A stretch of DNA of 64,000 nucleotides, taken from Acaudatibacter sp035532115 (GTDB taxonomy: Bacteria > Pseudomonadota > Alphaproteobacteria > Caulobacterales > Caulobacteraceae). Made by a program: the position numbers and the translations under genes. Of this stretch, positions 40,858-49,710 are shown piece by piece (the stretch's first letter is position 1; every line of letters starts with the position of its first letter). The notes below the pieces were generated by a model. That model worked only from the letters and a program-made list of their open reading frames with translations. It made no database searches and was not told the origin of the DNA. Location: contig DATKRO010000104.1 of the NCBI GenBank assembly GCA_035532115.1, positions 62,001-126,000 of the forward strand, written 5' to 3'.

Positions 40858-42644
40858 TGGCCGCCTACGAGATCATCGATCACCAGTTCGACGTGGTGGT
40901 GCTGGGCGCAGGGGGCTCGGGCCTGCGCGCCGCGCTCGGCTGCGCCGAAGCCGGCCTGAAGACCGCCTGCATCACCAAGGTCTTCCCCACCCGTTCGCAC
41001 ACCGTCGCCGCCCAGGGCGGCATCTCGGCCAGCCTCGGCAACATGGGCGAGGACGACTGGCGCTGGCACATGTACGACACCGTCAAGGGCGCGGACTGGC
41101 TGGGCGACCAGGACGCCATCGAATACCTGGTGCGCCACGCGCCGGCGGCGGTGTACGAGCTGGAGCACTGGGGCGTGCCGTTCTCGCGCACCGACGACGG
41201 CAGGATCTATCAGCGCGCCTTCGGCGGCATGACCCGCAACTTCGGCGAGGCGCCGATCCAGCGCACCTGCGCGGCCGCCGACCGCACCGGCCACGCCATG
41301 CTGCACACCATGTACGGCCAGTCGCTGAACCACGACGTCGAGTTCTTCATCGAGTTCTTCGGCCTCGACCTCATCATGGATGACGGCGTCTGCCGCGGCC
41401 TCACCGCCTGGAAGCTAGACGACGGTTCGCTGCACCGTTTCCGCGCCCAGACTACGGTGATCGCCACCGGCGGCTATGGCCGCGCCTATTTCTCCTGCAC
41501 CGGCGCCCACACCCAGACCGGTGACGGCGCCGCCATGGCGCTGCGCGCCGGCCTGCCGCTGCAGGACATGGAGTTCGTGCAGTTCCATCCCACCGGCATC
41601 TACGGCGCCGGCTGCCTGATCACCGAGGGCGCGCGTGGCGAGGGCGGCTATCTCACCAACTCCGAGGGCGAGCGCTTCATGGAGCGCTATGCGCCGAGCG
41701 TGAAGGATCTGGCCCCGCGCGACATGGTGAGCCGCGCCATGACGCTGGAGATCCGCGACGGCCGCGGCGTCGGCGAGAAGAAGGACCACATCTTCCTGCA
41801 CCTCGACCACCTCGACCCGAAGCTGCTGCACGAGCGCCTGCCCGGCATCTCCGAGACCGCGCGCATCTTTTCCGGCGTCGACGTCACCAAGGCGCCGATC
41901 CCGGTGCTGCCCACCGTGCACTACAACATGGGCGGCATCCCCACGACCTACATGGGCGAGGCGGTGACGCGGCTGGGCGAGGACGCCGACCGCCACGTGC
42001 CGGGCCTGATGAGCGTCGGCGAGGCGGCGTGCGTCTCGGTGCACGGCGCCAATCGCCTCGGCTCCAACTCGCTCTGCGATCTGGTGGTGTTCGGCCGCGC
42101 CGTGGCGCTGCGCTGCGCCGAGACGCTGCAGGCCGGCGCGAGCCAGCCCGAGCCGAAGCGCGCCTGGACGGAGGCGCATCTCGCAAGATTCGACCGCTTC
42201 CGCCACGCCGCCGGCGCCACCTCAACGGCGGCGCTGCGGCTGGAGATGCAGACCGCCATGCAGGAGGACGCCGCCGTCTTCCGCACCGGCGAGACGCTGA
42301 AGAGCGGCTACGATCGGCTCTCCCGGGTGGTGGAGAAGCGCGCCGACCTCGCCGTTTCCGACCGCGGCCTCGTCTGGAACACCGACCTGATGGAGACGCT
42401 CGAGCTCGACAATCTCATCGCCCAGGCCACGGTGACGGTGGCCGGCGCCCTCAACCGCACCGAAAGCCGCGGCGCCCACGCCCGCGAGGACTTTCCCGAA
42501 CGCGACGACGAGAACTGGATGAAGCACACCCTCGCCTGGTTCGACGACGCCTCGGGCAAGGTGGCGATCGACTATCGCCCGGTGCACATGAACCCGATGA
42601 GCAACGACATCGCCTCGCTGCCGCCCAAGGCGCGGATCTACTAG
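40857..42644 (+). CDS. sdhA: Succinate dehydrogenase flavoprotein subunit
   Basis: A 595-aa catalytic subunit oxidising succinate to fumarate. It has FAD-binding VVLGAGGSGLRAALG, PTRSHTVAAQGGISASLGN with the histidine that covalently binds FAD, FVQFHPTGIYGAGCLITEGARGEGG, TVHYNMGGIPT and HGANRLGSNSLCDLVVFGR. Length and C-terminus (SLPPKARIY) are full. It is third in sdhCDAB. Confidence 0.98.
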   Translation: MAAYEIIDHQFDVVVLGAGGSGLRAALGCAEAGLKTACITKVFPTRSHTVAAQGGISASLGNMGEDDWRWHMYDTVKGADWLGDQDAIEYLVRHAPAAVYELEHWGVPFSRTDDGRIYQRAFGGMTRNFGEAPIQRTCAAADRTGHAMLHTMYGQSLNHDVEFFIEFFGLDLIMDDGVCRGLTAWKLDDGSLHRFRAQTTVIATGGYGRAYFSCTGAHTQTGDGAAMALRAGLPLQDMEFVQFHPTGIYGAGCLITEGARGEGGYLTNSEGERFMERYAPSVKDLAPRDMVSRAMTLEIRDGRGVGEKKDHIFLHLDHLDPKLLHERLPGISETARIFSGVDVTKAPIPVLPTVHYNMGGIPTTYMGEAVTRLGEDADRHVPGLMSVGEAACVSVHGANRLGSNSLCDLVVFGRAVALRCAETLQAGASQPEPKRAWTEAHLARFDRFRHAAGATSTAALRLEMQTAMQEDAAVFRTGETLKSGYDRLSRVVEKRADLAVSDRGLVWNTDLMETLELDNLIAQATVTVAGALNRTESRGAHAREDFPERDDENWMKHTLAWFDDASGKVAIDYRPVHMNPMSNDIASLPPKARIY

Positions 42645-42652
42645 GAGCCCCG

Positions 42653-43435
42653 ATGGTCCAGCTGATGCTGCCGAAGAACTCCAGGGTCGGCAAGGGCCGG
42701 CGCTGGCCTGCGCCGGCGGGCGCCGGGCGGGTCAAGCTGTTCCGGGTCTATCGCTACGATCCGGAGGGCGCCGGGAACCCGCGCTGGGACGAGTACGAGG
42801 TGGACGTGGACGCGTGCGGGCCGATGGTTCTCGACGTGCTCATCCACGTCAAGAACACCATGGACGCGACGCTGGCCTTCCGCCGCTCCTGCCGCGAAGG
42901 CGTCTGCGGCTCGTGCGCCATGAACATCGGCGGCCGCAACACGCTGGCCTGCACCCACGGCTGGGCCGACATCCCCGGCGAGGCGGTGCAGGTGGCGCCG
43001 CTGCCCAGCCAGCCGGTGGTCAAGGACCTGATCCCGGACCTGACGCTGTTCTACGCCCAGTACGCCTCGATCGAGCCATGGCTGCACACCAAGACGCCGC
43101 AGCCGCAGGACGAATGGCGCCAGGCGCCGGAAGATCGGGCGAGGCTCGACGGCCTCTACGAGTGCATCCTGTGCGCCTGCTGCACCACCGCCTGCCCCAG
43201 CTACTGGTGGAATCCGGAGCGCTACCTGGGGCCGGCGACGCTGCTGCAGGCGCAGCGCTGGCTGGTCGACAGCCGCGACGAAGCCACCGGCGAGCGGCTC
43301 GACGCGCTGGAGGACCCGTTCAAGCTCTACCGCTGCCACACCATCATGAACTGCGCCCAGGTCTGCCCCAAGGGCCTCAACCCCGCCAAGGCCATCGCCG
43401 AGATCAAGAAGACGCTGGTGGAGCGCACGGTCTAG
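42653..43435 (+). CDS. sdhB: Succinate dehydrogenase iron-sulfur subunit
   Basis: A 260-aa electron-transfer subunit. The [2Fe-2S] ligands lie in RRSCREGVCGSCAMNIGG plus NTLACTH. The C-terminal ferredoxin-like domain has CILCACCTTACPSYWWN and CHTIMNCAQVCPKGLNPAKAI for the [4Fe-4S] and [3Fe-4S] clusters. It starts 8 nt after sdhA and ends only 3 nt from the convergent vapC stop. Confidence 0.98.
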   Translation: MVQLMLPKNSRVGKGRRWPAPAGAGRVKLFRVYRYDPEGAGNPRWDEYEVDVDACGPMVLDVLIHVKNTMDATLAFRRSCREGVCGSCAMNIGGRNTLACTHGWADIPGEAVQVAPLPSQPVVKDLIPDLTLFYAQYASIEPWLHTKTPQPQDEWRQAPEDRARLDGLYECILCACCTTACPSYWWNPERYLGPATLLQAQRWLVDSRDEATGERLDALEDPFKLYRCHTIMNCAQVCPKGLNPAKAIAEIKKTLVERTV

Positions 43436-43438
43436 GTT

Positions 43439-43816
43439 TCAGAGCGCCAGCTTCAGGCCGCACCACCGGGCGAAGTGGCGGAAGTCGCCGTCGCTGGCGA
43501 TCAGAGCGACGTCGGCGTCGATGCAGCTCTGTGCGATCAGGGCGTCGGCAAGTTTCGCCTTGAGGCCTTTCGAAACCAAGAGATGGCGGTTGCTCCCGGC
43601 CCGCTCCCAATAGCCGTCGAGGATCGTCATCAGCGGCGCCTGGTGCAGCAAAGGCTCGAGCCCCGCGGCCCGGGGCCACCCTGAAAGCAACTCGGTCTTG
43701 ACGGCCGGTGGCAGGCAAAGTTCCTGCGCCTGGAGCGCAACGCGAAGGCGCACCCTGTCGGCGGTGTCGGCGCCGCTAAGGAAGTTGATGATGCTGCTGG
43801 AATCGGCCGCAATCAA
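43439..43816 (-). CDS. vapC: PIN-domain toxin VapC
   Basis: A 125-aa PIN nuclease. Acidic metal ligands are visible: Asp5 in AADSSSIINFL, Glu in VKTELLSGW, Asp in KLADALIAQSC and Asp in LIASDGDFRHFARW. VapC proteins cleave specific RNAs, often tRNAs. It overlaps the antitoxin gene by 4 nt (ATGA), antitoxin first, the standard vapBC order. It is convergent with sdhB. Confidence 0.88.
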   Translation of the reverse strand: MIAADSSSIINFLSGADTADRVRLRVALQAQELCLPPAVKTELLSGWPRAAGLEPLLHQAPLMTILDGYWERAGSNRHLLVSKGLKAKLADALIAQSCIDADVALIASDGDFRHFARWCGLKLAL

Positions 43817-44046
43817 TTTATGACGTTGCCGTGCTCGTCGAATTCACGGTCCTCGCGCAACTCGTCGAGGTCGAAGTCGAAGTGCAGCTTGCCCTCCAAT
43901 TCCAGCATGCTGCGGCACCATTCCGCATGGTTGAGACGCTCCAGCGCCAAGCGGATCGTTTCTGTGACACCCTGTCCCGTATGGCCCATGGCTAGGTCCA
44001 GAACTGGTGCGGGGATGAATGCCGTAATCTTTCGCATTTCACTCAT
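43813..44046 (-). CDS. vapB: VapB-type antitoxin
   Basis: A 77-aa antitoxin partner. MRKITAFIPAPVLDLAM and GQGVTETIRLALERL form a ribbon-helix-helix-type DNA-binding and dimerisation part. The acidic C-terminal LHFDFDLDELREDREFDEHG should bind and inhibit VapC. I chose ATG at 44046 (MSEMRKIT); ATG at 44037 is an alternative, and the frame is open further upstream. The pair probably represses its own promoter in the 88-nt gap shared with the ferredoxin reductase gene. Confidence 0.82.
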   Translation of the reverse strand: MSEMRKITAFIPAPVLDLAMGHTGQGVTETIRLALERLNHAEWCRSMLELEGKLHFDFDLDELREDREFDEHGNVIN

Positions 44047-44134
44047 ACGGCGATACATGCCATACGGGGGGCGCGCACGCAATATGCGAGCCGAATAAGT
44101 TGACGCCACCGTCGTTTTTCTGCATCGCACGCCC

Positions 44135-45367
44135 ATGACCGAAACCGGTGCAGGCGTCGTGATCGTGGGGGCGGGCCACGCCGGCGGCACGGCGGCGGCG
44201 CTGCTGCGCCAGTATGGCTACGCCGGCCCCATCACCCTGGTGGGCGACGAGCCGATCCCGCCTTACCAGCGGCCGCCGCTCTCCAAGGCCTGGCTGAAGG
44301 GCGAGGCCGACGCCGACGCCCTGGCGCTGCGTCCGCTCGGCTTCTATGGCCAGCAGTCCATCGAGCTGATCCTGGGCGCCTGCGTCACGGCCGTGGACCG
44401 CCAGGCGCGGCGCGTGCGCCTCGCCGACGGCCGTTCGCTCGCTTACGAGCAGCTGATCCTCGCCACCGGCAGCCGGGCGCGGCCCCTGCCGATCCCCGGG
44501 GCGGACCTGAAGGGCGTGCTCTTCCTGCGCTCCGCGGCGGACGCCGAGCAGCTGAAGGCGGCGCTCGGACCCGGCAAGCGGCTGGCGGTGATCGGCGGCG
44601 GCTACATCGGCCTCGAGGCCGCCGCCTCGAGCCGGGCGCTCGGCGCCGAGGTGACGCTGCTGGAGCGCGAGCCGCGCATCCTCGCCCGCGTCGGCTGCGA
44701 GACGCTGTCGCGCTTCTTCCAGGCCTATCACGAGGCGCGCGGCGTCCGCTTCGAACTCGGCGCCGCCCCGGCGGCCTTCGAGGGCGAAGCCGGGCGGCTG
44801 ACCGGCGTCGCCCTGGCGGACGGCCGCGTCATCGCCTGCGACGAGGCCCTGATCGGGGTGGGCGTCATTCGCAACGACGAGCTCGCCAGCAACGCCGGCC
44901 TCGCCTGCGACGGCGGCATCGTCGTCGATGCAGGCGCGCGCACGGCCGACCCGGCGATCTGGGCCATCGGCGACGTCACCCACCGGCCGCTGCCGCTCTA
45001 TGACCGCATGGTCCGCCTGGAGAGCGTCGCCAATGCCCTGGAGCAGGCCAAGCAGGCGGCCGGGGCGATCGCCGGCCGTCCGCCGCCGCCGCCTGAAGTC
45101 ACCTGGAACTGGTCCGACCAGTACGACATCAAGCTTCAGTTCGCGGGCCTAGCCTTCGACGCCGACGAGATACTGGTGCGCGGCGATCCGGCGACGGCGA
45201 GGTTCGCGGTGTTTCACCTCAAGGGCGAGGTGATCCGCGCCGTGGAGGCGGTCAACGCCCCGGCCGAGTTCATGGCGGCGCGGCAGCTGATCGGGTCACA
45301 AAGGCGCATAGATCGCGCGAGGCTTGCCGACCCGGCAGTTTCCATGAAAGAGGTCGCGGCCAGCTAG
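44135..45367 (+). CDS. NAD(P)H:ferredoxin reductase (FAD)
   Basis: A 410-aa flavoprotein of the putidaredoxin/rhodocoxin reductase type. It has FAD-binding VIVGAGHAGGTAAALLRQYGY, PYQRPPLSKAWL, LILATGSRARPLPIPG, NAD-binding LAVIGGGYIGLEAAASSRALG and AIGDVTHRPLPLYDRMVRLESV. It passes electrons from NAD(P)H to a [2Fe-2S] ferredoxin, encoded 15 nt downstream. The ATG is preceded by a TTGACG hexamer (44100) that may be a -35 element. Confidence 0.9.
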   Translation: MTETGAGVVIVGAGHAGGTAAALLRQYGYAGPITLVGDEPIPPYQRPPLSKAWLKGEADADALALRPLGFYGQQSIELILGACVTAVDRQARRVRLADGRSLAYEQLILATGSRARPLPIPGADLKGVLFLRSAADAEQLKAALGPGKRLAVIGGGYIGLEAAASSRALGAEVTLLEREPRILARVGCETLSRFFQAYHEARGVRFELGAAPAAFEGEAGRLTGVALADGRVIACDEALIGVGVIRNDELASNAGLACDGGIVVDAGARTADPAIWAIGDVTHRPLPLYDRMVRLESVANALEQAKQAAGAIAGRPPPPPEVTWNWSDQYDIKLQFAGLAFDADEILVRGDPATARFAVFHLKGEVIRAVEAVNAPAEFMAARQLIGSQRRIDRARLADPAVSMKEVAAS

Positions 45368-45381
45368 CCAGCGGGGAGTGG

Positions 45382-45702
45382 ATGGCCAAGATCACCTACA
45401 TCGAGTTCAACGGCAAAGAGCATGTCGTGGACGTCAAGACCGGCCTTTCGGTGATGGAAGGGGCGGTGAAGAACAACATCCCGGGCATCGACGCCGACTG
45501 CGGCGGCGCCTGCGCCTGCGCCACCTGCCACGTCTATGTGGAGGCGCCCTGGCGCGACCGGACCGGGGCGCAGTCGGCCATGGAGGAATCGATGCTGGAT
45601 TTCGCCGAGAACGTCGAACCCAACTCGCGCCTCTCCTGTCAGATCAAGGTCAGCGACGACCTCGACGGCCTCGTCGTGCGCATGCCCGAGAGCCAGCACT
45701 AG
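45382..45702 (+). CDS. [2Fe-2S] ferredoxin (adrenodoxin type)
   Basis: A 106-aa vertebrate-type ferredoxin. Cluster ligands are in DCGGACACATCHVY (C-x5-C-x2-C) and RLSCQI. VMEGAVKNNIPGIDADCGG and the C-terminal LVVRMPESQ are typical of cytochrome P450 or iron-sulfur assembly ferredoxins. Together with the adjacent reductase it forms a complete two-component electron-transfer chain. No P450 or other terminal enzyme lies in the window. Confidence 0.93.
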   Translation: MAKITYIEFNGKEHVVDVKTGLSVMEGAVKNNIPGIDADCGGACACATCHVYVEAPWRDRTGAQSAMEESMLDFAENVEPNSRLSCQIKVSDDLDGLVVRMPESQH

Positions 45703-45717
45703 CGGCGTCGCACCGCC

Positions 45718-48030
45718 TCAGAACAGCTCCGGCGCGCCGGCGGCCTGGGCCGCGGCCTCCGGCAGATGGCAGGTGAAGGTCGAGCCGGCGCCCGGTTCGC
45801 TCTCCAGCGCCACCCAGCCGCCGTGCAGCTCCACTAGCGATTTCACCAGCGCCAGACCGAGGCCCGGGCCGCCGCGGTCGCGGCCGATGAACCGGTCGAA
45901 GATGTGCGCCTGGACGTGGAAAGGGATGCCGCGGCCGCTGTCGCAGACCGAGAGGCGCACCTCGCCGGGCGCGCTTGCGGCGGTCAGGCGCACCGTTCCG
46001 CCGGCGGGCGTCTGGCGCAGGGCGTTCTCCATCAGATGATCCAGCGTCTGGCCAAGGCGGCGCGCATCGCCCCTGAGCATGCCGACCTCGCCCGCGCTCG
46101 CCACGGCCAGTTCGACCCCCGCCATCGCCGCCGCGCCGCGCCAGCGCTCCGCCGCCGCGTCGAGCAGGGCGGCGACATCGACGTCCTCGAGATCGAGCCC
46201 CATCTCGCCGGCGTCGATCTGGGCGATGTCGAGGACGTCGTCGATGGAGCGGGCGAGCTGGGTCGCCGCGGCGCGCACCGCCGCGACGTGGCCGCGGCCG
46301 CGCTCGGTCAGCCCTTCGCCGGACCGCTCCAGGAGTTCGGAATAGCCGATGATGGTGGTGAGCGGGGTGCGCAGCTCGTAGGAGACGTTGCCGACGAAAT
46401 CGCGTTTCAGCCGCTCGGCCTCGGCGAGCGCCGCCTCGCGGTCGCGCAGCGCCCCTTCCAGACGGCGCGTGTCGGTGACGTCGGCGAAGCCGATCAGGGT
46501 GGCCCCGTCCGGCAGCGGGCGCGACTGGAAAGCGACGATGCGCCGGTCGGCGGTGATCAGCTCGGCCGAAACCGGCGCGCGCGCCCGAGGCTCCGGATCG
46601 GCCACCCGCCCCTTCAGGTCGCGCCAGAACTGCCGGTCGTGCAGGCGCGGCAGGCAAAGCTCCACCACCCCTTCGAAATCGGCGGCGGCGCCCAGCTCGG
46701 CGTCGCTGACGTTCCAGAAGCGCTCGAAGGCCTCGTTGTGCAGCTTCAGCCGTCCGTCCGCGCCGAACACCGCCACCGCGTCGGTGAGCTTGTCCAGCGT
46801 CGCCTGCTGCACCTGGATCTGGGCGTTGAACTCGGCCTTCAGCTTCAGCTCGTCGGTGATGTCGGAGAACAGCAGCAACAGGCCGCCCCAGGGGTGGGGC
46901 TGGCGCACCACCCTGAGGGTGCGCGCGCCCGGCAGGGGCCACAGATCCTCCGCCGCGGCCAGGGATTCGTAGGCGCCCAGCTGGGCGGCCTTCCACTTCG
47001 AGTAGTCGACTGTCTCCGGCAGCCGCCGGCGCTGGCGCAGCCGGTCGAGCAGCTCGCCATGGCTCGGCCGCTCGGCCAGCCAGGCCAGCTCCAGGCCCCA
47101 GAGGGCGGCGAAGGCGGTGTTGTGGAAGGCCAGGCGCCGGTCGGCGCCGAAAATCGCCACCCCCTCGCGGATCTGGTCGAGCGTGCGGTCCTGCGCCTCG
47201 CCCTGGCGCCTCAGGCTCTCGGCGGTCGCCTCGGCTTCGGTGACGTCCTCGGCCCAGACGCCGACCCCGCCGCCGGCGAGCGGCTGGGCGATCAGCCGCA
47301 GGGCGCGCGGCCGCCCGGCGACGCCGGCGCGGCGCGTGGCCTCGCGCCTCTGGCCCGCCCTGGCCGCCTCGCGGGCCAGGTCGTCGGCGGCCTTGTCGAA
47401 GGTGAGGCCGCGGGCCAGGGCGGACTCCAGGCTGTCGGCCCCGGCGGCGGCGAGCCAGGCGCGGTTGACGAAGACGGGCGCCCCATCCGCCGCGGCGATC
47501 CAGGCCGGCTCGTCGCGGGCGTCGAAGAAGGCCGCCAGGCGGGCCGCCGTCGGCGATGGCGGCTCGGCGGCAGGCGCGGGCGAGAGCCTCAGCCAGGCGA
47601 GCGCGCCGCCGCAGCGGCCCTCGACGCGCACCGCCCCGGCCGCGCCGCGCGCCTCGAAGGCGCAGGGCTCGCCCGCCTCGGCGAGCGCCGCCAGCGCCTG
47701 CGCGTGCGCGGGGTCGGCCCCGGCGAGTCCGGCGACCAGGGCCTCGGCGCCGGCGTCTTCCTGCCCCAGCACGGCGGCGCAGGCGGCCAGAGCGTCCGCG
47801 CCGGCGACGAGGCGCGCGCCGCCCGCCTCCAGGACCAGGATCGCCGTCTCGAAGACTTCGGCCGCCGATTGCGCCGCGCCGTCGCGAAGCTTCGCCTCGG
47901 CCAGCTGCGATCGCAAAGCCGCGGCCGCCCGCTCGTCGGCGCGCCGCGAGGCCAAGGCCCAGAGGGCGGAGCTGATCGCCAGGCTGACCGCGCCGGCGCA
48001 AGCCGCGAGCAGCAACGCCTGAGGATCCAT
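45718..48030 (-). CDS. divL: DivL-type PAS sensor pseudokinase (tyrosine at phospho-site)
   Basis: A 770-aa membrane-associated kinase homolog. A short N-terminal hydrophobic segment (residues 5-27) precedes PAS-like regions (about 165-265, 285-395, 405-520). The dimerisation helix reads FVGNVSYELRTPLTTIIGY, with Tyr551 where histidine kinases have the phospho-acceptor His. The HATPase part has HLMENALRQTPAGG, VCDSGRGIP, FDRFIGRDRGGPGLGLALVKSLV. Tyrosine at this position is the hallmark of Caulobacter DivL, an essential regulator that binds DivK~P and controls the CckA kinase and so CtrA. It is convergent with the ferredoxin gene (15-nt gap). Confidence 0.93.
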   Translation of the reverse strand: MDPQALLLAACAGAVSLAISSALWALASRRADERAAAALRSQLAEAKLRDGAAQSAAEVFETAILVLEAGGARLVAGADALAACAAVLGQEDAGAEALVAGLAGADPAHAQALAALAEAGEPCAFEARGAAGAVRVEGRCGGALAWLRLSPAPAAEPPSPTAARLAAFFDARDEPAWIAAADGAPVFVNRAWLAAAGADSLESALARGLTFDKAADDLAREAARAGQRREATRRAGVAGRPRALRLIAQPLAGGGVGVWAEDVTEAEATAESLRRQGEAQDRTLDQIREGVAIFGADRRLAFHNTAFAALWGLELAWLAERPSHGELLDRLRQRRRLPETVDYSKWKAAQLGAYESLAAAEDLWPLPGARTLRVVRQPHPWGGLLLLFSDITDELKLKAEFNAQIQVQQATLDKLTDAVAVFGADGRLKLHNEAFERFWNVSDAELGAAADFEGVVELCLPRLHDRQFWRDLKGRVADPEPRARAPVSAELITADRRIVAFQSRPLPDGATLIGFADVTDTRRLEGALRDREAALAEAERLKRDFVGNVSYELRTPLTTIIGYSELLERSGEGLTERGRGHVAAVRAAATQLARSIDDVLDIAQIDAGEMGLDLEDVDVAALLDAAAERWRGAAAMAGVELAVASAGEVGMLRGDARRLGQTLDHLMENALRQTPAGGTVRLTAASAPGEVRLSVCDSGRGIPFHVQAHIFDRFIGRDRGGPGLGLALVKSLVELHGGWVALESEPGAGSTFTCHLPEAAAQAAGAPELF

Positions 48031-48148
48031 CCAGCCCGCCCCGAATCAACTCGTCCGGAGCATAGGCGCGAGGCGCCTCGCTGGCGACGCGTCAGCGCCG
48101 GGCGCCCGCGCCATTCCGCGGCCGGCGCGTCTGGGGCATGATGGGGCG

Positions 48149-48721
48149 ATGAACGCCATCCTCTATCCGGTGGCCCCGAGCGCCGAGGCGGCCCTGGGCA
48201 GGCCGCTCGGGCGGGCGGCGCGCCAGCGCGAGGCGGCGGCGCTCGCCGGCGAGGCGGTGCATTTCGTCTCCGAGGACGTCGGCCCCGCCTACGCCAGCCG
48301 CGACGCGGCGCTCGACGCGTGGGCAGGGCGCGTGGACGACGAACGGCCGGGCAAGGCGGCGCAGCCGGCACTGGAGGATCGCTTCTGCGCCCTGCGCGAG
48401 GTGACGACCGGCGCCGCCGCGCCGCCGCCGCGCGAGCCTGCGTTCGCCGACGGCCGCCGCTGGCCGCCCCCGGCCGCGCGACCGGCGGCGACGGCGTTCC
48501 GGCTTTCGGTTTCCTATTGGCGCGTCGGCGGCGGCGACGCCAGCATCGACCAGGCCCGCGCCGCGCGCCGCCGGCCCGAGGCCGCCGGGCTCGAGGCCGG
48601 TGAACTGAGGGCGATGGCCCGCCAGCCGCTGCGCCCGGTGAAGCCGCAGCAGCCGCTCGACGTCGGACTCTTCGAGTCGCCCGCGCCGGAAGCGCCGCAC
48701 ATCCTGATCCCGGACGATTGA
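48149..48721 (+). CDS. Hypothetical protein (190 aa)
   Basis: A cytoplasmic 190-aa protein without signal or membrane segments. The recognisable parts are an N-terminal AGEAVHFVSEDVGPAYASRDAALDAWAG, a central RLSVSYWRVG, and a C-terminal Pro-rich LRPVKPQQPLDVGLFESPAPE ending in ILIPDD. It appears to be a lineage-restricted conserved protein; I do not know its function. It is divergent from divL across a 118-nt gap, so it may share regulatory DNA. Confidence 0.65.
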   Translation: MNAILYPVAPSAEAALGRPLGRAARQREAAALAGEAVHFVSEDVGPAYASRDAALDAWAGRVDDERPGKAAQPALEDRFCALREVTTGAAAPPPREPAFADGRRWPPPAARPAATAFRLSVSYWRVGGGDASIDQARAARRRPEAAGLEAGELRAMARQPLRPVKPQQPLDVGLFESPAPEAPHILIPDD

Positions 48722-48794
48722 GCCGGCGAAAATGCTTCGCCAACGGCGCGGCGCATGCCAGGCTCGCCACCACCCCCGGGGGAGGACGAGATCG

Positions 48795-49202
48795 ATGCAA
48801 ACGCACGCGCTGGTGGCGGTGGTGAGCTTGCTGGCCCTGCTGGTCTATTTCTACATGAGCCTGCGGGTGGGGCGCGCCCGCTCCAGATACAAGATCGCCG
48901 CGCCCGCGGTCACCGGCGATCCGAACTTCGAGCGCGACTACCGCATCCAGATGAACACCCTGGAATGGCTGCCGCTGTTCCTGGTGTCGCTGTGGCTGTT
49001 CGCCATCTATTGGAATTCAGACCTGATCGCCTCGCTGATCGGGCTCGTCTGGATCGTCGGACGCATCCTCTACATGACCGGCTACGCGCGGGCGGCCAAG
49101 GACCGGGAGCTGGGATTCATGATCCAGGCGCTGGCGGCCGGCGTGCTGCTGTTCGGCGCGCTCGGCCGCGCCATCTGGATCGCGCTGCGGCTCGGGATCT
49201 GA
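48795..49202 (+). CDS. MAPEG family membrane protein
   Basis: A 135-aa integral membrane protein with four predicted helices, of the MAPEG group (microsomal glutathione transferase/eicosanoid enzymes). The family hallmark E-R-x-x-x-x-x-x-N-x-x-E is visible in FERDYRIQMNTLEWLPLFL, followed by WIVGRILYMTGYA. It may conjugate glutathione to hydrophobic compounds; activity is not established for bacterial members of this type. GGGGGAGGACG precedes the ATG at 48795. Confidence 0.88.
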   Translation: MQTHALVAVVSLLALLVYFYMSLRVGRARSRYKIAAPAVTGDPNFERDYRIQMNTLEWLPLFLVSLWLFAIYWNSDLIASLIGLVWIVGRILYMTGYARAAKDRELGFMIQALAAGVLLFGALGRAIWIALRLGI

Positions 49203-49329
49203 GCGTCGGCGGCGGCGGTTGTCAGCAGCCGCGCGTGTACGCTGCTAACTAGCTGGATTCACGGAACTTTCCGAATTGGAAGCGCATTGATTCACCCCTA
49301 GCGTGGCTTGACGCGATTCGGAGGGCGGG

Positions 49330-49599
49330 ATGTCGCAGACGGATTTCTCCAGTCAGCTCTCGGGCAAGCGGCTCACCACCGCCGAGGTGATCTACTACAT
49401 GCCCGACCACCCCAGCCTGTTGCAGCGGTTCCTCTGGCAGACCCTGGATCTGCCGCCGGAGTTCCCGCGCGTGCACCAGTTCCTGATCTTCTGGCGCCGC
49501 GAGATCGACGCGGTGATCCACTCGGTCACCTGCTCGGCGCCTGGCCTGGTGCAGCCGGCCCGGCTCGAACTCAGGCGCGAGGTCGCGACCTTGCACTGA
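49330..49599 (+). CDS. Usg family protein
   Basis: An 89-aa small protein matching the alphaproteobacterial Usg family: LSGKRLTTAEVIYYMPDHPSLLQRFLWQTLDLPPEFPRV followed by FLIFWRREIDAVIHSV. The family is conserved but without a confirmed biochemical role. ATG at 49330 follows GGAGGGCGG. It stands alone between the MAPEG gene and a lipoprotein gene. The 127-nt upstream gap is less GC-rich and holds a TTGACGC hexamer at 49309. Confidence 0.88.
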   Translation: MSQTDFSSQLSGKRLTTAEVIYYMPDHPSLLQRFLWQTLDLPPEFPRVHQFLIFWRREIDAVIHSVTCSAPGLVQPARLELRREVATLH

Positions 49600-49710
49600 A
49601 CCGGCGCCTGGCGGGAACGTTAGACGAGGCGCCGGAACAGGAGTTTCACCAGACGCGCCGTGCAGCTACTGTCGGCCCCACGAGGGAAGCGGCCGCCAAG
49701 GACCATCGCC

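Noticed and set aside
45718..48030. Possibility that the kinase is a decayed pseudogene because the His box lacks histidine
   Set aside because: Tyrosine at that site with an otherwise intact box and ATPase domain is the known DivL pattern, not decay.
45904..48141. A 745-codon plus-strand frame opposite divL
   Set aside because: Antisense shadow; low-complexity translation and no motif, while the minus strand has complete DivL features.
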